A stretch of 64,000 nucleotides of DNA from JBOGEN01 sp050743265 (GCA_050743265.1 JBOGEN010000069.1:1-64000), one strand, 5' to 3'. Counted from the first letter of the stretch, positions 51,775 to 59,933 are shown. Numbers and translations are program-made. Notes: a model not told the origin generated them from the letters alone.

Positions 51775-52261
51775 GCCGATCGTCCTTCCCGTGCCCGTGT
51801 AGCCGCCGGAGCACGTCCACTGCCTCGCCGAGGTCGGGCACCTGCTCCGCGTTGTCCGTCACCCACCGGTAGCGGACGACCCCGTCCTCGTCGACGAGGA
51901 ACACGGAGCGCTTGGCCAGACCCTGGTGGCCCTTCCACACGTCGTACTGCACGCCGTACGCCTGGCACACCTCGCGGTTCCAGTCCGAGAGCAGCGGGAA
52001 GTCGACTCCGAGCTCCTTGGCGAACCGCTGCTGGGAGAAGATCGCGGTCACCGCGATCGCGACGACCTCACCCCCGAGTGAGCGGATCTCCGCCGCCGAC
52101 TGCCCCAACTGGGACAGCTCGGTGCTTCAATACCCGCCGAAGTCGAAGACGTAGAAGCAGACGAACACAGGTCCCCGGGCACGCAGCTCGGCCAGGTCGA
52201 CCGACTCGTCGAAGGTCCGTCGCAGCGTGAAGTCAGGGGCGCGGTCGCCGACCTCCGGCAT
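51767..52261 (-). CDS. peroxiredoxin-like (AhpC/TSA) protein with an in-frame TGA at the peroxidatic position: candidate selenoprotein
   Basis: Reading through one TGA (52129-52127) gives a normal 164-residue peroxiredoxin: MPEVGDRAPDFTLRRTFDES, PVFVCFYVFDFGGY, the TGA as codon 45, then STELSQLGQSAAEIRS, GVDFPLLSDWNREVCQAYGV and FLVDEDGVVRYRWVTDN. Codon 45 is exactly where the peroxidatic Cys of the thioredoxin fold belongs. No other lesion exists; both ends are coupled (1-base overlap with the T-component gene, 8-base overlap with the cupin). A hairpin fitting a bacterial SECIS follows. A selenocysteine peroxidase is the best reading; a nonsense mutation of a Cys TGC/TGT codon is the alternative. 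Confidence 0.75.
52100..52129 (-). promoter_or_regulatory. candidate bacterial SECIS element after the TGA
   Basis: Starting 10 nt after the TGA, CTGTCCC (52117-52111), loop AGTT (52110-52107) and GGGGCAG (52106-52100) form a 7-bp stem with one G-U pair. The apical loop begins 17 nt after the codon and has G in its second position. Both features match the published rules for bacterial SECIS elements. Folding and SelB binding are untested. Confidence 0.6.
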
Positions 52262-53079
52262 CAGCTCATGTTCCACTGCATCGTCGCCGGGTTGAACTGC
52301 CAGACGAGGTAGACCACGGAGAGCGCGAAGAACACCCACCCGAAGACCTTGCCCGCGGTGCTGTCCGGCACGGGGCGCATGTACGTACGGGTCTTGTGGG
52401 CCCCGTACCCCCGGATGTCGAGTGCCATGGCCTGGGTCTGGCCGTTGCGCAGGCCGAGCACGAGCATGGCGAACGCGAGGTGCTTCATGCGGTGCCACTT
52501 GCGCTGGACCGGGTTCATGTCCTGCCCCAGGTCGCGGATGCGCTGGGTCACCGAGATGTCCTTGCCGAGCTGCAGGAACGTCGGGAACAGCACGAGCCCC
52601 AGCACCGGCGCGTGCACGAGCCGGTAGTCGAAGCCGCGGCCCGCGAAGTTCTGCACCATGTCGGTGGGGTGCGTCGTGAACGCGAAGGAGAGGCCCGACA
52701 ACGCGATCGCGAGGAACCGGAGCGCGAGCAGCACGCCGAATCCGATCGCGGCCCAGGTGAGGTCCCCGAGCGGGGTCTGGACGGCGACCTCGTTCGATCC
52801 TGCGGTCGCCTGTCCGCCGTAGAAGAACGGGAACACCACCATGAGGATGAGGACGAACGGCAGGATCGTCTTGCCGAACGTCCAGTAGACCCGCAGGGAC
52901 ACGCCGGTGAGGAACGCCGCACAGAAGAACGTGAAGGCGAACAGGCCAAGCCCGACCCACAGGTTGGTGTTGAAGATCGCGACGAAGGACGCGCCCAGGA
53001 TGTAGAGCGTCTTGGAGAACGGCGACATCCGGTGGAACGGGGAGGCGGCGTCCTTATAGGCCAGATCGAGATCCTGCAC
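52261..53079 (-). CDS. ECF transporter T component (EcfT)
   Basis: The 272-residue membrane protein has five to six helices and the paired ATPase-coupling motifs of T components in its C-terminal half (AMLVLGLRNGQTQAMALDIRGYG includes the Ala-x-x-x-RG-type motif). GTG 53079 follows GGAGGGCATCC and lies inside the 3' end of the ATPase gene (26-base overlap). The stop overlaps the start of the peroxiredoxin gene by one base. It links the fused ATPase to the S component in a vitamin- or metabolite-type importer. Confidence 0.88.
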   Translation of the reverse strand: MQDLDLAYKDAASPFHRMSPFSKTLYILGASFVAIFNTNLWVGLGLFAFTFFCAAFLTGVSLRVYWTFGKTILPFVLILMVVFPFFYGGQATAGSNEVAVQTPLGDLTWAAIGFGVLLALRFLAIALSGLSFAFTTHPTDMVQNFAGRGFDYRLVHAPVLGLVLFPTFLQLGKDISVTQRIRDLGQDMNPVQRKWHRMKHLAFAMLVLGLRNGQTQAMALDIRGYGAHKTRTYMRPVPDSTAGKVFGWVFFALSVVYLVWQFNPATMQWNMS

Positions 53080-54832
53080 GGATGCCCTCCTTGATCCGGT
53101 CGCGCACCTCGGCGGTGTCACGCAGAGGCTCTCCCAGCAGCTGGCGGGAGAACTCGAACACGGGGGGCGGACGCAGCTTGGCCCGCCGCAGGACGTCCGT
53201 CTCGTCGAACAGCTCCTGCGGGCCGCCGTCGAAGATCGTCCGGCCCTCGGTCATGACCACGCACCGGTCGGCGTGCTCGGCGACGAGCCGCATGTCGTGC
53301 GTGATGAACGCGACCGCCGCGCCGGCGTCCGCGAGGTTGCGCAGCAGCTCCATGAGGCGCTGCGCCTGTTGGTAGTCCTGGCCGAACGTCGGCTCGTCCA
53401 GGACGACCACCTCGGGCTCGCCGATGACCATGCAGGCGACCGACAGGCGGCGCTTCTGCCCCTGGCTGAGCACGTACGGGCTGGCGTCGCGCCGGTCCCA
53501 CAGCCGGACGCTGCGCAGGAACGCCTCCACCCGGCGCTCGCCCTCGTCCGCCGGCAGCGTGAACGCCTTGAGCCCGTGGGCGACCTCGTCGTACACCGTG
53601 TTGCGGATGAACTGCTTCTCCGGCACCTGGAAGATGAACGCCACGCGCTTGACGAGCTCGGCGAAGCGGTACTTCGTCGTGGGGATCCCGTCGACGAGCA
53701 CCTCGCCGGACGTCGGCTTGTGGATGCCGTTGAAGCACTTGGCAAGCGTGGACTTGCCCGAGCCGTTCTGGCCGACGATGGCGAGCATCTCTCCCCGGCG
53801 TACCTCCATGCTGACCTCACGCAGCACGTCGGCACGGGACGGGTAGGAGAAGTTCAGGTCCCGCACCGCGATCACGGCTTCACGCTGGGGCGGCTCGGCG
53901 GGTGCCGTGAGGGGGGCGTCCAGCGGCTCTTGCTCGAGCGCTGCCGGCTCGGGCAGGCCGAGTGCCGAGACCGCGTCGACGAGCTCGGCCCCGTTGATCG
54001 GGGTCTGCGGGAGCTCGAGCCCGTCGCGGCGGAGCTCGAGCGCCACCTCGGCGGCCTGGGGGATCCACAGGCCCATCTGGTCCCGGACGTCCAGCCCGTG
54101 CTTGGTCATGAAGTCGCGCGGCGACTCCGGCCCGTGCACGGTCTGCCCGTCCACCAGGAGGATCTTGTTCACCTGGTCGTAGACGGTGTCGACCTCGTGC
54201 TCCACGATCAGCACGGTCACGCCGGTGAGCTCGCGCACGCGGTTGACCGCGTCGAGCACCTCCTGCGTCCCGACCGGGTCGAGGTTCGACGTGGGCTCGT
54301 CGAGGATCAGGACCCTCGGCTGCAGCGCGAGCATGGCCGCCAGGGCCACCCGCTGCTTCTCCCCGCCGGACAGCTTGACGGTCGACCGGTCACGGAACCC
54401 GGCGAGGCCGACGAGGTCGAGGGCGGAGTCGATGCGCCGGTGGATCTCGTCCGGGGAGAACAGGTAGTTCTCGAGGGCGAACCCGATCTCTTCCTCGATC
54501 GTCAGCGTGACGATCTGCTCCTCGGGGTTCTGGAACAGCATGTTGACCGTGGCGAAGCGCTCGCCCCGGTCGAGCTCCCGGCGGTTGACGAGCCCCTTGG
54601 TGGCGTGGTTGACGAGGACGCGGCCCTCGTTGCGCCCGCCGAAGTAGTCCGGGTAGATGCCCACGAGGTTCAGCGCCAGCGTCGACTTGCCCGAGCCGCT
54701 CTTGCCGAGGACGAGCATGAAGTCCCCTGGCTCGACCTCGAACGAGAGGTCGCTCAGGGCGAGTGACTCGCCGCCTCCGGTGCCCTTGAACCAGAAGCTG
54801 TAGTCCTCGACGACGATCATCGGGTCGGCCAT
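53054..54832 (-). CDS. ECF transporter fused double ATPase (EcfA-EcfA', YkoD-like)
   Basis: The 592-residue protein contains two complete ABC ATPase units. Unit 1 has GKSGSGKST, MLFQNPEEQIVTLTIEEEIGF, KLSGGEKQRVALAAML and VLILDEPTSNLD. Unit 2 has GQNGSGKST, FIFQVPEKQFIRNTVYDEVAHG, LSQGQKRRLSVACMV and VVVLDEPTFGQD. The Q-loop NPEEQ/VPEKQ form is characteristic of ECF ATPases. ATG 54832 is the start of the conserved part. Fusion of both ATPases is seen in dedicated (group I) ECF systems such as YkoEDC. Confidence 0.92.
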   Translation of the reverse strand: MADPMIVVEDYSFWFKGTGGGESLALSDLSFEVEPGDFMLVLGKSGSGKSTLALNLVGIYPDYFGGRNEGRVLVNHATKGLVNRRELDRGERFATVNMLFQNPEEQIVTLTIEEEIGFALENYLFSPDEIHRRIDSALDLVGLAGFRDRSTVKLSGGEKQRVALAAMLALQPRVLILDEPTSNLDPVGTQEVLDAVNRVRELTGVTVLIVEHEVDTVYDQVNKILLVDGQTVHGPESPRDFMTKHGLDVRDQMGLWIPQAAEVALELRRDGLELPQTPINGAELVDAVSALGLPEPAALEQEPLDAPLTAPAEPPQREAVIAVRDLNFSYPSRADVLREVSMEVRRGEMLAIVGQNGSGKSTLAKCFNGIHKPTSGEVLVDGIPTTKYRFAELVKRVAFIFQVPEKQFIRNTVYDEVAHGLKAFTLPADEGERRVEAFLRSVRLWDRRDASPYVLSQGQKRRLSVACMVIGEPEVVVLDEPTFGQDYQQAQRLMELLRNLADAGAAVAFITHDMRLVAEHADRCVVMTEGRTIFDGGPQELFDETDVLRRAKLRPPPVFEFSRQLLGEPLRDTAEVRDRIKEGIRAGSRSGL

Positions 54833-54944
54833 GGGGCTGCTCCTCGGGGGTGGGTGGTCCTGGCCGGACGACGCGGGGTGCCGACGGGGGTATCGCAGGG
54901 GGTGTGCACCCCGACGCCGCCCGACCAGGACCGGGCGCGGTCGG

Positions 54945-55586
54945 TTACGCGTGGACGACCGCGCCACCTCTCGCCGGCGGCGTGTCCACCGACGGCACAC
55001 CGGCGCGCTCCAGGCCGATCCCCAGGTACCGACCGACGATGCCCCAGATGACGCCGCCGATCGCACCCACGAGGATCGAGAGCAGACCCCAGGACGCACC
55101 CCCCGCCAGGCCGAACCCGACGACGACGAACAGCGCGACCTGGTTGGTGCCTGCCGCCACCGCGCCGGTCACGCCGAACAGCAGGTTGCGGCCGCGCCAG
55201 CGCATGGCGAGGAAGGCCAGCGCCGTGAGGATGCCCGGGAAGAGCGCGTACCAGAGCAGCAGCGGCCCGTCCGGGTCACCCATGAACCAGCGCACGACGT
55301 GGGTGACGACGATCGCCAGGAGCAGCACGCTCGCGCGCTTGCGCAGGTACGCCCCCGCGAAGAAGAGGATCCAGGTCGTGCCGTTGTAGACGGCGTAGAT
55401 GACGAAGCCGACGGCACCCGTCGCCCAGACCGTGCGCTCGAGGAAGCCCAGCGCGCCCAGGATCTCGATCGCGGCCTCGATGATGCCCAGCAGCACCGCG
55501 ACCACGATGTCCATCGTGTTCATCCGGAAGTCGTCCCGCCAGCGAAAGCCGGGGGAGGCCTGCTTGGCCTGACGTGTCTCTGCCAC
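54945..55586 (-). CDS. ECF transporter S component, substrate unknown
   Basis: The 213-residue membrane protein has a short cytosolic N-terminus and about six helices (MDIVVAVLLGIIEAAIEILG, ATGAVGFVIYAVYNGTTWILFFAGAYL, ILTALAFLAM, GVTGAVAAGTNQVALFVVV, LLSILVGAIGGVIWGIVGRYLG), the usual size and helix number of a substrate-binding S subunit. GTG 55586 lies behind AGAGGAG; in-frame codons farther upstream have no good ribosome site. No thiamin, B12 or other vitamin riboswitch lies ahead, so the solute is probably a catabolic substrate or cofactor for this operon. Confidence 0.8.
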   Translation of the reverse strand: MAETRQAKQASPGFRWRDDFRMNTMDIVVAVLLGIIEAAIEILGALGFLERTVWATGAVGFVIYAVYNGTTWILFFAGAYLRKRASVLLLAIVVTHVVRWFMGDPDGPLLLWYALFPGILTALAFLAMRWRGRNLLFGVTGAVAAGTNQVALFVVVGFGLAGGASWGLLSILVGAIGGVIWGIVGRYLGIGLERAGVPSVDTPPARGGAVVHA

Positions 55587-55645
55587 TGCCCGCTCCTCTG
55601 CTCGGCGATCCGGCAAGGGCTGCGGCCCGGCCAGACCGGTCTTCG

Positions 55646-56410
55646 TCACCGCGGGGCTTCGCCGTGACCTGTCTCCTTCTCACGCCCCGAGTCCGTCGTC
55701 CCCGTTTCGCGTCGTCGGGCCATCGACCCGAGGACGAGCTTGTCCAGCGCCAGGTCGTACGCCTGGGCCTCCGTGAGGCCTGCGCGCGTACGGAGGAAGG
55801 CGCCGATCTCTGCGTGGACGCGGGGAGAGCGCGCACGCAGCTCCGAGACCGTCGCGTCGACGGTCTTCTCGAGCGTGTCGTCGCTCTCGGCCACCTCCGT
55901 CAGCAGGCCGAGCTCCGCCGCCCGTCTCGCGTCCACCCGGCGCCCCGTCGCCGTGAGGTGGAAGGCCTGCTTGCGTCCCACGAGGCTCGGCAGCCACGCC
56001 AGGACGACGACGGGCGCGAGGTCGATGTCCACCTCGGGGAACCGGAACCCCGCGGACGGTGCCGCGATCGACACGTCGCAGAGCGCCGCGAGGCCTACAC
56101 CGAACCCGGCCGCGTCGCCGCCGACCTCGGCGACCGTGACGAGCCGGGTCTCGCCGATCGCGCGGTTGAGGTCGATCAGGGCTCCGGTCTCCGACCGCAG
56201 GGCCGCCACGTCGTTCGCGGTCCGCTCACGTCCGAGGCAGAAGCTGGGGCCGCGTGCCCGGAGCCGAATGACGTGGGCGTCCGGGCTCGGGTGCCGCAGG
56301 CAGTCGCTGAGCGCCGTGCACATCTCGACGGTGAGCAGGTTGCCCTCGCCGCGGTCGAGGAGGACGTCGACGACCCCGTCGTCCAGCCGAACCTCGAGCC
56401 CGTCGACCAT
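55646..56410 (-). CDS. enoyl-CoA hydratase/isomerase family protein
   Basis: The 254-residue crotonase-fold protein has VRLDDGVVDVLLDRG, RLRARGPSFCLGRERTAND (oxyanion-hole region), VAEVGGDAAGFGVGLAALCDVSIAAPSAGFRFPEVDIDLAP and RRVDARRAAELGLLTEV. The Gly-rich oxyanion loop is preserved, but the two catalytic Glu positions are not clearly both present, so hydratase, isomerase or hydrolase activity is possible. ATG 56410 overlaps the aldehyde dehydrogenase stop by one base. Confidence 0.85.
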   Translation of the reverse strand: MVDGLEVRLDDGVVDVLLDRGEGNLLTVEMCTALSDCLRHPSPDAHVIRLRARGPSFCLGRERTANDVAALRSETGALIDLNRAIGETRLVTVAEVGGDAAGFGVGLAALCDVSIAAPSAGFRFPEVDIDLAPVVVLAWLPSLVGRKQAFHLTATGRRVDARRAAELGLLTEVAESDDTLEKTVDATVSELRARSPRVHAEIGAFLRTRAGLTEAQAYDLALDKLVLGSMARRRETGTTDSGREKETGHGEAPR

Positions 56411-57930
56411 CAGTTGAGCCTCTCCGCCGGGACGTCGCCGTACCAGTCGACGCCGGTGGGAGCGGTGCGGACGGTGACCGACCGCACGTGCGTGAAGTCG
56501 TGGAAGGACTCCCAGCCGCTCTCCCGTCCCACGCCGCTGTCTCGTACGCCGCCCCAGGGCGAGGCCGGGTCCAGCCGGTGGTGGTCGTTGACCCAGACGA
56601 TGCCATGGCTCAGCCGGCCGGCGACGCGGTGCGCCCGGGCGACGTCCCGCGTCCAGATCGCGGACCCGAGGCCGTACGCCGAGGCGTTGGCCTGGGCCAC
56701 GGCGTCGTCCTCGTCCTCGAACGGAATGACCGCGACGACCGGCCCGAAGATCTCCTCGCGGGCGACGCGCATGTCGTTGCGCACGTGGGTGAGCACCGTC
56801 GGCTCCACGAAGAACCCGCCCTCGCACCCGGGCACCTGCACGGCGCTGCCGCCCGTGGCGACGGTCGCCCCCTCGTCCCGCGCCGATTGGACGTAGTCGA
56901 GGACCCGCCGCCGGGCGGTCGCCGAGATCACAGGGCCGAGCTGGGTGTCGGGCCGCGCGGGGTCGCCGATGCGGATGGCCTTGCTCTGGGCCACGAGCGC
57001 GGCGACCAGGTCGTCGTGGATCTCGCGCTGGACGAGGAGCCGTGTCCCGGCGATGCACGTCTGGCCGGCACCCACGAAGGCGCCGAACGCGGCTCCCCTC
57101 GCCGTCTCCTCCACCGGGGAGTCCGCGAAGACGAGCACGGGCGTCTTGCCGCCGAGCTCGAGCGTCACCTTCGCCATCCGCTCAGCCGCCAGCCGCGCGA
57201 CTGCCCGCCCGGGCTCGGTGCCGCCGGTGAAGGTGACCTTCCCGACGTCCGGGTGCCCGGCCAGCGCGGCACCGGCAACCGGCCCCTCGCCCTGCACCAC
57301 GTTGAGCACGCCCGGGGGCAAGCCGCTCTCGTCGGCGATCTCGCCGAGCACGATGCTGGTCAGCGGGGTCTGCTCGGACGGCTTGAGCAGGACGCTGTTG
57401 CCGGTGGCGAGCGCCGGCGCCAACGCCTTCGAGCCGATCATGAGCGGGTGGTTGAACGAGGACAGGATCGCGACCACGCCGATCGGGAACCGCTGCGTGT
57501 ACGAGTGGTAGGGGCCCGGCATCGGCACGACGGAGCTCCGGTCGGCCACGAGCAGCGCGGCGTTGTACCGGTACCACTCGGGCAGGCGTGAGATCTGCGC
57601 CCGCGTCTCCGTGATCGGGCGCCCGTTGTTCAGGGTCTCCAGCCGGTACAGCTCGTCGATGCGCTCCTCGATGCGGTCGGCGAACCGATGCAGCACGCGC
57701 GCCCGCTCGGCGATCGGGAGCTCGCTCCAGACGCCCTGGGCGAACGTCTCCCGCGCGACGCTCGCCGCCCGGTCGATGTCCTCGGGCCCTGCGGCTGCCA
57801 CGCGGGCGATCTCCTGGCCCGTCGCCGGGTTGAGCACGCCCAACGTCTGTCCGGAGGTGGCGGGGATCTCCTCCCCGCCGACCAGCAGACCTCGTTCGAC
57901 GACGTGCTCGTCACTGGCGATCGCGGCCAT
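56410..57930 (-). CDS. aldehyde dehydrogenase (NAD(P)-dependent)
   Basis: The 506-residue enzyme has the ALDH landmarks FNHPLMIGSKALAPALATGN, KPSEQTPLTS, GVLNVVQGEG, FTGGTEPGR, the general-base Glu in VTLELGGKTPV, the catalytic Cys292 in GAGQTCIAGTRLL and EEIFGPVVAVIPF. ATG 57930 follows AGAGGTGAGC. It converts an aldehyde intermediate to an acid, feeding the enoyl-CoA hydratase-type step. First structural gene after the GntR regulator, 31 nt downstream of it. Confidence 0.93.
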   Translation of the reverse strand: MAAIASDEHVVERGLLVGGEEIPATSGQTLGVLNPATGQEIARVAAAGPEDIDRAASVARETFAQGVWSELPIAERARVLHRFADRIEERIDELYRLETLNNGRPITETRAQISRLPEWYRYNAALLVADRSSVVPMPGPYHSYTQRFPIGVVAILSSFNHPLMIGSKALAPALATGNSVLLKPSEQTPLTSIVLGEIADESGLPPGVLNVVQGEGPVAGAALAGHPDVGKVTFTGGTEPGRAVARLAAERMAKVTLELGGKTPVLVFADSPVEETARGAAFGAFVGAGQTCIAGTRLLVQREIHDDLVAALVAQSKAIRIGDPARPDTQLGPVISATARRRVLDYVQSARDEGATVATGGSAVQVPGCEGGFFVEPTVLTHVRNDMRVAREEIFGPVVAVIPFEDEDDAVAQANASAYGLGSAIWTRDVARAHRVAGRLSHGIVWVNDHHRLDPASPWGGVRDSGVGRESGWESFHDFTHVRSVTVRTAPTGVDWYGDVPAERLN

Positions 57931-57961
57931 GCTCACCTCTCGGGCAGCGCATGCTGGGCTG

Positions 57962-58708
57962 CTAGACGACGGGTTGGTCCTGGGCTGGGGAGTCCTGCGG
58001 GTCGTACGCGTCGTTCGCGTTGTGCGAGGCCGGCGCGTCCTGCTCCGCTCGGGGCGCGAAGCCCGTGGCCTCGCGCTCGAGAAGGTGGCCCAGGATGAAG
58101 TCATGGGACGTTGCGAGATGGTCCCTGACCAGGCGCTCCACCACGCCGGGGTCACCGTCGGCCACGGCGGCCGCGATGTCGTGGTGCTCCTGCTGCAGGT
58201 GACGGGTTGCCTCGATGTGCGACAGGTGGACGCGCAGGTAGCGCTCCGTCTGCCGGCGCAGGTTGTCGACGAGCGCGATCATGCGGGGGCGGCCCGACTG
58301 CGCGTACACCTGGATGTGGAAGGTGGCATGGGCGTCCAGCCACTCCGGGCTCTCCTCGACGTGCTCCATGCGCTCGAGGCACCCGGCCATGACGAGCCGT
58401 TGCGCACGCCCGACGTGCGGGACCGCGAGCCGGCAGGCCAGGGGTTCGATCGCGCCACGGAGCTCGTACAGCTCCTGCAGGTCGGGCAGCGTCAGCGGCG
58501 CGACGAGCGCACTACCGCGGGACGGGAGGTCCACGAGGCCCTCTGTCGCGAGCCGGCGGAGCGCGTCCCGCACCGGGATGCGGCTGACGCCGAACTGCGC
58601 GGCGAGGTCGGCCTGGGACAGCCGGGTGCCCTGGGGCAGGTCGTGGGACAGGATGCGCTCACGCAGGCGCGAAACGATGCGATCCGGTGCTCCACCCGAC
58701 CTGGTCAC
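57962..58708 (-). CDS. GntR-family (FCD domain) transcription regulator
   Basis: The 248-residue protein has a winged helix (PDRIVSRLRERILSHDLPQG, LAAQFGVSRIPVRDALRRLATEGLV) and an FCD effector domain (LYELRGAIEPLACRLAV, WLDAHATFHIQVYAQSG, HLQQEHHDIAAAVADGD). The C-terminal 35 residues are Asp/Ala/Pro-rich. GTG start is exactly 7 nt downstream of a -10 element, predicting a leaderless mRNA. It heads the aldehyde dehydrogenase-ECF transporter-peroxiredoxin operon. Confidence 0.93.
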   Translation of the reverse strand: MTRSGGAPDRIVSRLRERILSHDLPQGTRLSQADLAAQFGVSRIPVRDALRRLATEGLVDLPSRGSALVAPLTLPDLQELYELRGAIEPLACRLAVPHVGRAQRLVMAGCLERMEHVEESPEWLDAHATFHIQVYAQSGRPRMIALVDNLRRQTERYLRVHLSHIEATRHLQQEHHDIAAAVADGDPGVVERLVRDHLATSHDFILGHLLEREATGFAPRAEQDAPASHNANDAYDPQDSPAQDQPVV

Positions 58709-58715
58709 CTGAATC

Positions 58716-58745
58716 GGTATACAGATTGCCTGTTCGGTATGTCAA
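58716..58745 (-). promoter_or_regulatory. leaderless promoter of the second GntR gene
   Basis: On the minus strand: TTGACA (58745-58740), 18-bp spacer, TATACC (58721-58716), then 7 nt to the GTG at 58708. The GTATAC palindrome (58717-58722) overlaps the -10 and is a plausible auto-operator, as GTATAC-type sites are common for FCD-type GntR proteins. Confidence 0.75.
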
Positions 58746-58811
58746 TGCTTCTCAGGAAGAATGCACGATTGTCGGTTTGCTGACCGATGCCGCCTCCGTG
58801 CCCCCGTGCTG

Positions 58812-59462
58812 TCAGGACGGGGAGGACGCGTCCGGCGTGGCCGTGTACGCAGCGGCCGTCCGTGCGGCCCTGGCCTCCGCGTCGGCCGCGTCGGCCCCGG
58901 CGGCGATGTGGGCCTCGCACCAGGCCTGGCTGCAGAGCCTCACGAACTGCTTGCCGTCGTCCGACGCGACCCAGGCGGCGCTGCCCTCCGGGTCGACGAC
59001 CTGGCCTGACGCGAGGTGGACGCCCAGGCCCAGGAGGAGCGCGAGGTCCCAGCCGATCCCGACCGCGCCGGGGCCGAACTCCGCCCAGTGCTCGTCGGGG
59101 TACGCGAGGTGCTCGAGCTCGAATCGGGTCCCGCCGCCCGGTGCCGCGGTGAGACGGACCTCGATCCACGTGGTCTGGCCGCCGTACTCCCAGGTAGCCG
59201 CGAAGCTCATCGGCGGGTCGCACCGCTCGACCGTGCCGCCCGCGTTGCCTTCGAGCTGGTAACGGCCGCCGAGCCGCAGGTCACCCGAGAGCGGCAGGAA
59301 CCAGCGGGGGATGCGCTCGGGGTTCGTACAGGCGTCCCACACGTCGTCGATGCCGGCGTCGTACGTCTGGCTGATGGTCACGGTCTGGGCCTCGCCGGCC
59401 TCCAGCGTGCGGGCGCCGACCTGACGCCGCACGGCGTTGACCTGCTGCCTCACCTCGATCAC
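58812..59462 (-). CDS. AHSA1/SRPBCC-domain protein
   Basis: The 216-residue protein has an AHSA1-type START-like fold: TVTISQTYDAGIDDVWDACTNPERIPRWFLP, GDLRLGGRYQLEGNAGGTVE, PMSFAATWEYGG, WIEVRLTAAPGGGTRFELEH and GPGAVGIGWDLALLGLG-like end. GTG 59462 overlaps the ArsR stop (GTGA). ArsR-AHSA1 pairs are common in actinobacteria; the AHSA1 protein presumably binds a hydrophobic ligand linked to the regulated response. Confidence 0.88.
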   Translation of the reverse strand: MIEVRQQVNAVRRQVGARTLEAGEAQTVTISQTYDAGIDDVWDACTNPERIPRWFLPLSGDLRLGGRYQLEGNAGGTVERCDPPMSFAATWEYGGQTTWIEVRLTAAPGGGTRFELEHLAYPDEHWAEFGPGAVGIGWDLALLLGLGVHLASGQVVDPEGSAAWVASDDGKQFVRLCSQAWCEAHIAAGADAADAEARAARTAAAYTATPDASSPS

Positions 59463-59887
59463 GGGGAAACGCCTCCCTCGTCCGCTGCGCCGCCCATGGC
59501 CTCGTCGGCCACGGCTTCGTCGTCTGGGGCTTCGTCGTCTGGGGCTTCGTCGTCCGTACGCAGCCGCCTGTCGCGCCGGCCACGGGCCAGCTCCGTCGCC
59601 AGGGCGTCTAGGGGTGGCGTCCAGAAGCGCCGGAACGCGTCGAGCCAGGCGTCGACCTCCCGCAGCGGCTCGGAGCTCACCGCGTACAGCCGACGGGTTC
59701 CCTCCGGCCGTACGGTCGCGAAGCCGCTCTCGCGCAGGACCCTGAGGTGCTGCGACACCGCCGGCTGGGAGATACCGAACTCCTCCTGGATCAACGCACA
59801 CACCGCGCCGGAGGCCATCTCCCCGTCAATGAGCAGCTCGAGGATCCTGCGGCGCACCGGGTCGCCGAGCACATCGAACGCCTGCAC
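59459..59887 (-). CDS. ArsR-family transcription regulator
   Basis: The 142-residue protein has a winged helix (FDVLGDPVRRRILELLIDGE, CALIQEEFGISQPAVSQHLRVLRESGFATVR, GTRRLYAVS). No metal-binding Cys pair is present, so it is the AHSA1-linked rather than the arsenic-sensing type. The acidic C-terminus contains DDEAP repeats from a 15-bp DNA unit at 59521-59550. GTG start lies 7 nt from a -10 element, predicting a leaderless mRNA, and an operator palindrome overlaps its promoter. Confidence 0.93.
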   Translation of the reverse strand: MQAFDVLGDPVRRRILELLIDGEMASGAVCALIQEEFGISQPAVSQHLRVLRESGFATVRPEGTRRLYAVSSEPLREVDAWLDAFRRFWTPPLDALATELARGRRDRRLRTDDEAPDDEAPDDEAVADEAMGGAADEGGVSP

Positions 59888-59894
59888 GAACCGG

Positions 59895-59933
59895 AGAGTA
59901 GCGGATCGCTCTTATATAAGTCAACACTTATAT
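59895..59933 (-). promoter_or_regulatory. ArsR promoter with ATATAAG-N6-CTTATAT operator
   Basis: On the minus strand: TTGACT (59924-59919), 18-bp spacer, TACTCT (59900-59895), 7 nt, GTG. A perfect inverted repeat ATATAAG/CTTATAT (59914-59933) lies over the -35 element, in a strongly AT-rich patch. This is a typical ArsR auto-repression site. Confidence 0.8.
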
